A DNA stretch of 5,143 bases from an uncultured Mollicutes bacterium. Lineage in GTDB: Bacteria; Bacillota_I; Bacilli_A; RFN20; CAG-826. Location of the stretch: positions 1 through 5,143 of the forward strand of contig URQK01000097.1 in assembly GCA_900549975.1 (NCBI GenBank). Direction: 5' to 3'. The notes beneath the pieces are model-generated. The model did no database searches. It saw only the letters and a program-made list of their open reading frames with translations, and had not been told where the DNA came from. This document shows, one piece after another, positions 1 to 5,143 of this stretch. Position 1 is the first letter of the stretch. Each line of letters opens with the position of its first letter. The position numbers were made by a program, and so were the translations under genes.

Positions 1-245
1 TATCCATATCCTGGTGCATCTACCAAATAACAACTATCTTTAATTTCAAAATAGTTAAGTAATCTTGTGTGCCCTGGTTTAGAAGATGTAAAGCATAAAG
101 ACTTATTATCCACTAAAGCGTTAATCAAAGAAGACTTACCAACATTAGAACGTCCAACAAATAATACTTCTTTTAGTTTTTTTTCTGGTCGATCTAATTT
201 AGAAGTTGCACTTTTTATGAATTTAGCACCGCGAAAATTAAGCAT
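1..245 (-). CDS. engB: Ribosome biogenesis GTPase EngB/YsxC (YihA), N-terminal part; gene runs off the left edge
   Basis: EngB (YsxC in Bacillus, YihA in E. coli) is a cytoplasmic TrmE-Era-class GTPase needed for assembly of the 50S ribosomal subunit. The first 81 residues are present. The P-loop G1 motif GRSNVGKS is at residues 31-38, followed by SLINAL. The switch I/G2 region KPGHTRLLNYF is at about 56-66, with the conserved Thr at 60. The G3 motif DAPGYG is at 76-81, where the family more often has D-V/L-P-G-Y-G. The family is usually about 195-200 aa, so some 115 C-terminal residues, including G4 (TKxD) and G5, lie outside the window. The ATG at 243-245 is chosen because AGGAG sits 5 nt upstream and the N-terminus has the normal length before G1. 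The start overlaps the lon stop by 8 nt, so translation is probably coupled to lon. The identification is firm. Confidence 0.95.
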   Translation of the reverse strand, partial: MLNFRGAKFIKSATSKLDRPEKKLKEVLFVGRSNVGKSSLINALVDNKSLCFTSSKPGHTRLLNYFEIKDSCYLVDAPGYG

Positions 246-2568
246 TTTGGCTCCTGAATGCTACTTTAAGAGCATCATCAACACAAGTCATATAAATAAT
301 CTCTAAGCCATTTTTAACTTCTTCTGGAAGTTCTTCAACATTAGGTTTGTTATCAACTGGAACGATGATAGTCTTAATACCACTACGAAGAGCAGCAAGT
401 GATTTTTCTTTTAAACCACCAATAGCAATAGCTTTACCACGTAATGACACTTCGCCAGTCATAGCCACATCATTACGAACATATTGATTGGTTAAGCAGC
501 TTATTAATGCGGTAGTAATAGCAACACCTGCTGATGGTCCATCTTTTGGAATTGCTCCTTCAGGGAAATGAATATGAATATCATTTTTTTCAAATATTTC
601 ATTATTAATTTCATATTTTTTCGCATTTGCGCGAATATAGTCTAAAGCAATCGTTGCAGATTCTTTCATGACATCACCTAAACTACCAGTTAAGACTAAG
701 CGACCTTTACCAACATAAGTTGTTGTTTCAATTGGTAAAATTGAACCACCATATTGCGTGTATGCTAAGCCATTAACAACACCAATTTGGTCTAAATCTT
801 CTTTCTTTTCCTCTGGGAATGGTTCTAATCCTAAATATTCACGGACTTTCTTTTCGGTAACTAAAACTTTCTTTGACTTTTTACCATTTAATAATTCCAC
901 AACAATTTTACGACAAATTGAAGCAATTTTACGCTCTAGGCTACGTACACCAGCTTCACGTGTATATTTATAGATAATAGATAAAATAGCTTTATCTTCA
1001 AACTTAACATCGTTAATATCCAAACCCGCAAGTTTTAATTGTTTTGGTACTAAGTGTTCTTTAGCAATATGAAGTTTTTCTGTTACTGTATATGAACTTA
1101 CTTCGATTAATTCTAAACGATCACGTAATGGTCCAGGAATATTAGATATGTCATTTGCGGTAGCAATAAACAAGACATTTGATAAGTCAAAAGGTTCTTC
1201 AACATAATTATCATTGAACATGATATTTTGTTCTGGATCTAATACTTCAAGTAATGCAGAAGCAGGATCTCCTTTATAAGAATTAGCTAACTTATCCACT
1301 TCATCAAGTAAAAATACTGGGTTATTAACACCTACTTTACGCATACCTGCAATAATTCTACCTGGCATTGCGCCGACATAAGTACGACGGTGACCTCTAA
1401 TTTCAGCTTCATCAGATATACCGCCTAGAGCCACTTTATGAAATTTACGATTTAATGCGCGAGCAATACTTCTTCCTAAAGATGTTTTACCAACACCAGG
1501 GGCGCCATATAAACATATAATTGGTGCTTTTAAATTGCCAGTTTTCTTTTTTACCGCTAAATACTCCACAATACGATCTTTTACTACTTTTAAGCCATAG
1601 TGATCTTCATCAAGAATTTCACGAGCGTGTTTTAAATCATCATTATCTTCAGTATTTTGATACCAAGGTAAATCCATTAAAGTATCAATATAGTTCTTAA
1701 TAATTGAACTTTCTAAAGATGCTTGAGGCATCATTTGATATCTTTTAAGTTCGGATTTAACTTTTGTTTTAATATTATCTGGATAAGGATTATTATCAAG
1801 ACGTTCTAAGATTTTAGATTCACTATCGCTAGCGTCTTCATCTTCACCTAATTCCTTACGAATAGCTTTTAATTTTTCTCTTAAAATATATTCACGTTGT
1901 GATTTATCAGTTGATTCGCGCACATCCGCACTAATCTTCTTTTCAACTTCATTAATAACTTTTTGTTGATTTAAAACTTGTAAAAGAACAGTTAAACGTT
2001 TATTAACATCAGTTGTTTCAAGTAAACTTTGTTTTTGGGCAGGATCAATTGGTAAATTATTAGACAAAAGGTTAGATAATTGATTAGAGGATACACCTTT
2101 AGATAATTGATTAATTAGTGCTTTAGGTAATACACTAATTAATTCAGGCATTTGTTCTAGTTCATGAATGATTGCCTTAACAAGTGCTTCTTCTTCAACG
2201 CGATCACCCATAACATCATCGACGCGTTCATAAGTAGCAATACGTGATAATCCATCTGATCCAGTAGTCATTGATGTGATTTTAATACGATATCTCGGAT
2301 CTAAACGAACACGGGTGTATTCTTTTAATTTTGTTACTGAAATAACGCAACAAAATGTACCAATATAATAAATATCTTCATCAGTTGGATTTTCCACATC
2401 AGAATTTTTTTGTGAAACAAGTAAAACACAATTATCAAAATCTTTAGAAGCTTCAATACTTGCTAAACTAGATTCACGTACTACTTCGATAGTAGTTGGG
2501 TTACTTGGAAATGCTACAAGTGAACGAGTAATCACCAAAGGTGCAATTAATTCTTTTTCGTTTTCCAT
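238..2568 (-). CDS. lon: ATP-dependent serine protease Lon (LonA type, S16 family)
   Basis: Lon is a cytoplasmic homohexameric AAA+ protease that unfolds and degrades misfolded proteins and short-lived regulators. The 776 aa match the usual LonA length (about 770-810). Domains in order: an N-terminal LON substrate-binding domain (about 8-205); a helical linker with the signature REYILREKLKAIRKELGE (225-242); the AAA+ module with Walker A GAPGVGKT (355-362, Lys361), pore-loop YVGAMPG (397-403), Walker B FLLDEVDK (419-426, Glu423), sensor-1 Asn472, arginine-finger candidates Arg482/Arg484 and sensor-2 Arg542; and the C-terminal protease domain (about 590-772) with the Ser-Lys dyad in KDGPSAG (Ser679) and GGLKEK (Lys722). 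The dyad numbering equals that of E. coli Lon. All catalytic residues are intact. No transmembrane segment is present, which argues against LonB. The start ATG has AGGAGG 7 nt upstream. The gene follows tig by 78 nt and overlaps engB by 8 nt. Confidence 0.98.
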   Translation of the reverse strand: MENEKELIAPLVITRSLVAFPSNPTTIEVVRESSLASIEASKDFDNCVLLVSQKNSDVENPTDEDIYYIGTFCCVISVTKLKEYTRVRLDPRYRIKITSMTTGSDGLSRIATYERVDDVMGDRVEEEALVKAIIHELEQMPELISVLPKALINQLSKGVSSNQLSNLLSNNLPIDPAQKQSLLETTDVNKRLTVLLQVLNQQKVINEVEKKISADVRESTDKSQREYILREKLKAIRKELGEDEDASDSESKILERLDNNPYPDNIKTKVKSELKRYQMMPQASLESSIIKNYIDTLMDLPWYQNTEDNDDLKHAREILDEDHYGLKVVKDRIVEYLAVKKKTGNLKAPIICLYGAPGVGKTSLGRSIARALNRKFHKVALGGISDEAEIRGHRRTYVGAMPGRIIAGMRKVGVNNPVFLLDEVDKLANSYKGDPASALLEVLDPEQNIMFNDNYVEEPFDLSNVLFIATANDISNIPGPLRDRLELIEVSSYTVTEKLHIAKEHLVPKQLKLAGLDINDVKFEDKAILSIIYKYTREAGVRSLERKIASICRKIVVELLNGKKSKKVLVTEKKVREYLGLEPFPEEKKEDLDQIGVVNGLAYTQYGGSILPIETTTYVGKGRLVLTGSLGDVMKESATIALDYIRANAKKYEINNEIFEKNDIHIHFPEGAIPKDGPSAGVAITTALISCLTNQYVRNDVAMTGEVSLRGKAIAIGGLKEKSLAALRSGIKTIIVPVDNKPNVEELPEEVKNGLEIIYMTCVDDALKVAFRSQNA
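251..255 (-). promoter_or_regulatory. Ribosome binding site of engB inside the lon coding end
   Basis: On the minus strand AGGAG lies 5 nt before the engB ATG (243-245). It is embedded in the last codons of lon (Arg-Ser-Gln-Asn-Ala), so ribosomes finishing lon pass over it. It fixes the engB start and supports translational coupling. Confidence 0.8.
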
Positions 2569-2575
2569 AATACGA

Positions 2576-2581
2576 CCTCCT
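2576..2581 (-). promoter_or_regulatory. Ribosome binding site of lon
   Basis: A full AGGAGG (reading minus strand) lies 7 nt upstream of the lon ATG at 2566-2568. It is a perfect match to the anti-Shine-Dalgarno core and fixes the lon start. Confidence 0.88.
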
Positions 2582-2599
2582 TTTAGTTATTATTAGTAG

Positions 2600-2623
2600 A
2601 AAAAATGGCCATAAGCCATTTTT
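2600..2623 (-). terminator. Terminator-like hairpin between tig and lon
   Basis: A perfect 9-bp inverted repeat lies 24 nt past the tig stop codon: arms AAAAATGGC (2601-2609) and GCCATTTTT (2615-2623) around a 5-nt loop. Read on the minus strand, the right-hand arm runs into six T residues (2605-2600) that partly belong to the stem. Only three of the nine pairs are G-C, so it is a weak intrinsic terminator or attenuator rather than a strong one. I see no convincing -35/-10 pair between it and lon, so lon probably depends on readthrough from tig or on a promoter inside the tig 3' end that I cannot recognise. Confidence 0.6.
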
Positions 2624-2646
2624 CCTAAATTAGTCATTTAATTAAA

Positions 2647-3930
2647 CTATTTGTTATTATTTAATAAGAATGTAACGATTTGATTTTGTCTGATATCTCC
2701 AGCAAATCTAGCTTTAGCATTTTCGTCTTTGCAAACGATTTCTTTGATTTTTTCTGCTGGCATACCATATTGTTCAGCCATTTTAGCAATTTCAAGTTCA
2801 ATTGCAGCATCGTTAACTTCGATTTCTTCTTTCTTACCGACTTCATCTAATACGAAGAATCTCTCGATGTTTTTACGAGCATCAACGGCCATTTTTGCTT
2901 TAACGTCTTCTTCTTTAGAATTTGTAATTTTGAAGTAAGCATCCATGTCTAAGCCATTTTGTTCAACTTGTGCTTTTAAGTTATTGAACATATTTTCAAC
3001 TTCTTCGTTAACAAATTCTTCAGGAATTTTGACGGTTGCATTAGCAACAATCTTATCAAGTAAAGCATCAAAGAAACGAGATTTTTCATTCTTTTCTGCT
3101 TTTTCTAATAAGTCTTTTTTAACAAATTCACGATATTCTTCAACGTTATGAACGTCTTTAATATCTAAATCAGCAACAAACTCATCATTTAATTCAGGAA
3201 CTTTTTTAGTTTTAACTTCGTGAACTACAACTTTGAATGTAGCATCTTTATCATTTAAGCCTTCTGGATAGTTGCTTGGGAAAGTAACTTTAACTTCACG
3301 TTGTTCTTCAGCTTTAGCACCAATTAATTGGTCTTCAAATCCTGGAACAAATTGACCAGAGCCTAATTCTAATGAATGATTTTCAGCCTTACCGCCATCA
3401 AAAGCTTTTCCATCAACGAATCCTTCGAAATCGATTACGACAGTATCACCTTTTTCAGCAGCATCATCTTTTAATACTAATTCAGCATTATCTGCTAAAC
3501 GTCTTTTTAATTCTTCTTCTAATTCTTCATCAGTAACTTTTACTTCTTTGTGTTCAACATCTAAGTTTTTATATTCACCTAATGTTATTTCAGGTTTTGT
3601 AGGAATAATAATACTTACAACACATTCAGTATCAGATAATTTTTTAACATCCGCAGATGGACGAGCAACTGGAACGATGCCTTCTTCTTTTAAAGCTGAT
3701 TCATAAGCTTTTTGTAATAATACATCTAAGGCACTATTAGTGACTTCCATATCACTAACTCTTTCTTTTACTAATTGTTCTGGAGCATGTCCTTTACGGA
3801 ATCCTTTAATTTCAACTTTAGCTGCCAATTTCTTAAAAGCATCAGCACGAGCAGCTTTCCATTCAGCTTCTTCAAAAGTAACAACTACTTCTGTACGACA
3901 ATTTTCTAATTTATTTAATGTTCTTTGCAT
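2647..3930 (-). CDS. tig: Trigger factor, ribosome-associated chaperone and peptidyl-prolyl isomerase
   Basis: Trigger factor binds ribosomal protein uL23 at the exit tunnel and shields nascent chains; its FKBP-like domain can isomerise prolyl bonds. The 427 aa agree with the family (about 425-435). The N-terminal ribosome-binding domain (1 to about 115) carries the signature GFRKGHAP (43-50), with Phe44-Arg45-Lys46 intact and His48 where many members have Lys. The FKBP-type domain spans about 158-242 (GDTVVIDFEG at 161-170, FDGGKA at 177-182, PGFED at 196-200, FPSNYP at 217-222). Aromatic active-site positions Phe168, Phe198 and Tyr221 are kept. The C-terminal helical chaperone arms occupy about 245-427. 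The ATG start has AGGAGG 8 nt upstream and a consensus-like promoter further up, so tig is the likely first gene of the tig-lon-engB cluster. The stop codon is TAG. Confidence 0.98.
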   Translation of the reverse strand: MQRTLNKLENCRTEVVVTFEEAEWKAARADAFKKLAAKVEIKGFRKGHAPEQLVKERVSDMEVTNSALDVLLQKAYESALKEEGIVPVARPSADVKKLSDTECVVSIIIPTKPEITLGEYKNLDVEHKEVKVTDEELEEELKRRLADNAELVLKDDAAEKGDTVVIDFEGFVDGKAFDGGKAENHSLELGSGQFVPGFEDQLIGAKAEEQREVKVTFPSNYPEGLNDKDATFKVVVHEVKTKKVPELNDEFVADLDIKDVHNVEEYREFVKKDLLEKAEKNEKSRFFDALLDKIVANATVKIPEEFVNEEVENMFNNLKAQVEQNGLDMDAYFKITNSKEEDVKAKMAVDARKNIERFFVLDEVGKKEEIEVNDAAIELEIAKMAEQYGMPAEKIKEIVCKDENAKARFAGDIRQNQIVTFLLNNNK

Positions 3931-3938
3931 ATTGTTAA

Positions 3939-3944
3939 CCTCCT
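3939..3944 (-). promoter_or_regulatory. Ribosome binding site of tig
   Basis: Perfect AGGAGG on the minus strand, 8 nt upstream of the tig ATG (3928-3930). It decides the tig start and predicts strong initiation. Confidence 0.88.
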
Positions 3945-3970
3945 AATTAAATATCATACGCACGCCTTAA

Positions 3971-3999
3971 ATTATATATTAAATATAATTTGTTTACAA
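3971..3999 (-). promoter_or_regulatory. Housekeeping sigma-factor promoter of tig
   Basis: Read on the minus strand, a -35 box TTGTAA (3999-3994; four of six to TTGACA) is followed by exactly 17 nt and a perfect -10 box TATAAT (3976-3971). Transcription would begin near 3964, giving a 5' leader of about 33 nt before the tig ATG. I see no CIRCE (TTAGCACTC-type) or CtsR (GGTCAAA tandem) operator around it, so no heat-shock repressor control is evident. AT-rich sequence makes chance matches common, but the spacing and position relative to the gene are ideal. Confidence 0.72.
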
Positions 4000-4010
4000 C
4001 AATAATACTT

Positions 4011-4040
4011 AAAAAATCACTCTTATCAATAAAAAAGTGA
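4011..4040 (-). terminator. Minus-strand intrinsic terminator just upstream of the tig promoter
   Basis: On the minus strand an 8-bp stem, TCACTTTT (4040-4033) with AAGAGTGA (4024-4017), encloses an 8-nt loop and is followed directly by six T residues (4016-4011). One pair is a G-U wobble that works only in RNA from the minus strand, so the polarity is minus. It ends about 12 nt before the tig -35 box and would insulate tig from upstream transcription. No minus-strand gene ends here: the nearest one upstream stops at 4881 with its own terminator. Confidence 0.55.
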
Positions 4041-4074
4041 CCATTTTGTTCAATTATTAACATATTTATTTCAT

Positions 4075-4103
4075 TTGTTATGTTTAAATTACAACCGTAT
4101 AAA
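4075..4103 (+). promoter_or_regulatory. Candidate promoter ahead of the MATE remnant
   Basis: On the plus strand TTGTTA (4075-4080) is followed by 17 nt and TATAAA (4098-4103), a plausible sigma-70/SigA-type promoter directed at the MATE fragment. The -35 box matches only four of six consensus positions and the region is very AT-rich, so a chance match is quite possible. Confidence 0.3.
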
Positions 4104-4118
4104 TAAAAAATTCTATAA

Positions 4119-4877
4119 TTAAGACTCCTAGAAACAATAATCTTGATAATAATTATTTCAATAATGCGCTTCAAAGGCGAATATAAATTAGCATTTGCGC
4201 ATTTAAAATTAAATAAAGATATTGGTTTAGAAGTTTTAAAACTTGGTATTCCAGCTGGATTTCAAAACTCAATATTTGCGATTGCTAATTTATTTATTCA
4301 ATCAGGAGTAAATAGTTTACCAAAGATTATGGTTGATGGAAATTCAGCAGCGGCGAACGCAGATGCCTTAATTTATGATGTTATGGCAGCGTTTTATATA
4401 GGTTGTTCCACATTTATGGCTCAAAACTATGGTGCTAAAAACAAGAGTCGTGTAATGAAAAGTTATCTTGTTAGTTTAACTTATTCATTTGGTGCTGGCT
4501 TAATTTTAGGAATATTATTAGTAGTATTTGGAAGACAATTTTTATCTTTGTTTACTAATTCTAGTGAAGTTATTGATGCAGGTATGAAAAGAATAATGAT
4601 TATGGGATTTTCTTATGGATTCTGTGCTTTAATGGATAATTCTATCGCGGGATCAAGAGGATTAGGAAAAACAATTGTACCAACGATTATTGTTATTACT
4701 GGTTCATGTGTATTTAGAATTATTTGGATTTATACAATATTTGCCCATTTTAAAACCATACCATCTTTATATTTATTATATATATTCTCTTGGTTAATAA
4801 CAGGTATTGCTGAGTTTATTTATTTCATTAGTGTTTATAAAAAAGCTGTTAAAGAAATGGATCAATCAAAAAACTAG
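4119..4877 (+). pseudogene. C-terminal half of a MATE-family efflux transporter, 5'-truncated remnant
   Basis: MATE transporters are 12-helix inner-membrane antiporters (about 440-460 aa) that export drugs or metabolites using Na+ or H+. Only the second six-helix half is here. The frame is open from 4119, just after an in-frame TAA (4116-4118). Its first residues (LRLLETIILIIIIS, then MRFKGEYKLAF) resemble the end of helix 6 and the inter-lobe loop, so homology seems to begin mid-gene. Counting from the TTG at 4143 (244 aa): helix 7 with LGIPAGFQ (about 34-41), GNSAAANADALIY (66-78), AQNYGAKN (93-100), FGRQFLSLFT (129-138), RGLGKT (172-177), SCVFRIIWIY (188-197), and a last helix near 210-232. 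Possible starts are TTG 4143 or ATG 4164 (237 aa), but neither has a Shine-Dalgarno sequence. No N-terminal half fits in the 188 bases between tig and this frame. The rest of the frame is unbroken, so the truncation may be recent or a half-transporter may still be made. Family assignment is firm; loss of function is inferred. Confidence 0.8.
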
Positions 4878-4904
4878 TAGTTAGAAGCTACTAGTTATTT
4901 TATT
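4868..4904. terminator. Bidirectional terminator shared by the convergent genes
   Basis: A perfect 9-bp inverted repeat, AACTAGTAG (4872-4880) and CTACTAGTT (4888-4896), surrounds a 7-nt loop. On the plus strand it is followed by the T-rich ATTTTATTTAAT; on the minus strand it is followed by a six-T run (4873-4868), so it can stop transcription from both sides. The plus-strand stop TAG (4875-4877) lies in the left arm, and the minus-strand stop TAA (4883-4881) lies in the loop. Confidence 0.82.
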
Positions 4905-5143
4905 TAATATCGTATTGATTGTATTTGTATCATTACTTACAAGTTCTAAATTATATTTAAAACTATTTTTTGTAAAGTAGAAATAAGAACTAGGAGAATT
5001 AATCTCGCCTTTGACTATAATTTTATTATAAGTATTATATTTATGATAATTTTTATAAAAAGAAGTTCTTTCTAACGCGATATGATTACGTTCAACATAT
5101 AATCTACTATCGACATTTTCAGTAGTTTTATATTCAATATAAT
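4881..5143 (-). CDS. Unrecognised protein, C-terminal 86 residues; 5' part beyond the right edge
   Basis: A minus-strand frame is open from the right edge (first full codon 5141-5139) to a TAA at 4883-4881 and gives 86 residues, from YIEYKTTENVDSRLYVERNH to TINTILNKITSSF. I do not recognise the family. The piece is rich in Tyr (10) and Asn (12), mostly polar, and has no transmembrane segment or Cys. Alternating polar/hydrophobic stretches (KIIVKGEI, SSYFYFTKN, FKYNLELV) suggest beta strands, possibly a small beta-barrel or the end of a secreted or surface protein; that is only inference. Evidence for a real gene: the other two minus frames are interrupted by stops, and the stop codon falls inside a well-formed bidirectional terminator. 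The start codon and ribosome site are outside the window, so total length is unknown. Confidence 0.65.
   Translation of the reverse strand, partial: YIEYKTTENVDSRLYVERNHIALERTSFYKNYHKYNTYNKIIVKGEINSPSSYFYFTKNSFKYNLELVSNDTNTINTILNKITSSF

Noticed and set aside
67..306. 79-codon plus-strand frame opposite engB/lon
   Set aside because: It lies opposite the strongly supported engB start and lon end, and its product has no recognisable features.
758..973. 71-codon plus-strand frame opposite lon
   Set aside because: Antisense shadow of the Lon alpha/protease domain region; no ribosome site or recognisable protein.
2661..3946. Several 60-70 codon frames on either strand within tig (about 2661-2846, 2729-2938, 2945-3151, 3740-3946)
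   Set aside because: All are shadows of the tig reading frame, with Ser/Phe- or Lys-rich composition produced by the antisense or shifted frame.
3945..4060. CIRCE or CtsR heat-shock operators ahead of tig
   Set aside because: I looked for TTAGCACTC/GAGTGCTAA and tandem GGTCAAA heptads. Only a lone GGTCA (minus strand, near 4042-4038) is present, and it forms part of the terminator stem.
4040..4118. Missing N-terminal MATE sequence hidden in another frame upstream
   Set aside because: Plus-strand frames here are short, stop-interrupted and lack hydrophobic helix-like stretches, so no frameshifted continuation is visible.
4114..4119. TATAAT on the plus strand as a -10 box for the MATE remnant
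   Set aside because: The sequence 17 nt upstream (ACAACC) is not a -35 box; TTGTTA-17-TATAAA slightly upstream is a better candidate.
3947..4174. 75-codon minus-strand frame covering the tig upstream gap
   Set aside because: It starts with TTG without a ribosome site, runs through the terminator hairpin and the tig promoter, overlaps the MATE remnant, and is Ile/Asn-rich as expected from AT-rich noncoding DNA.
4881..5143. Assignment of the right-edge protein to the DUF1934 calycin-like family
   Set aside because: There is only a vague resemblance in strand pattern and a single L-E-R match; not enough to name a family.

Overview
The window is AT-rich (roughly two-thirds A+T by eye) and reads as chromosome of a low-GC Gram-positive bacterium. 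Gene content and order (tig, lon, engB), strong AGGAGG ribosome sites and protein style suggest the Bacilli/Erysipelotrichia/Mollicutes-like group, for example an uncultured gut lineage. This placement is an inference. The four Trp codons seen in coding sequence (lon, tig, and two in the MATE remnant) are all TGG and no UGA is read through, so the ordinary bacterial code fits.

Positions 1-3999, minus strand, hold a proteostasis cluster read right to left: a promoter (TTGTAA-17-TATAAT), tig (trigger factor, 427 aa), a small terminator-like hairpin, lon (ATP-dependent protease, 776 aa), then engB/ysxC (ribosome-biogenesis GTPase), which overlaps the end of lon by 8 nt and runs off the left edge. 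Trigger factor meets nascent chains at the ribosome exit tunnel, Lon degrades misfolded and regulatory proteins, and EngB helps assemble the large ribosomal subunit. The order resembles the Bacillus tig-clpX-lonB-lonA-ysxC cluster, with clpX and lonB absent.

Positions 3945-4118 are a short AT-rich gap holding the tig promoter, a minus-strand terminator-like hairpin with no visible gene to terminate, and a weak plus-strand promoter candidate.

Positions 4119-4877, plus strand, encode only the C-terminal half (about six membrane helices) of a MATE-family multidrug/Na+-type efflux transporter. The N-terminal half is missing and there is no ribosome site, so it is best read as a truncated remnant. 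It converges on the 3' part of an unrecognised Tyr/Asn-rich protein gene on the minus strand (4881-5143, running off the right edge). Both stop codons lie inside one bidirectional terminator hairpin.

I see no phage, insertion sequence, CRISPR array, tRNA or rRNA, and no convincing evidence of a new multi-gene system. The most unusual points are the half-transporter beside the tig promoter, the orphan terminator, the missing clpX, and the unknown partial gene at the right edge.
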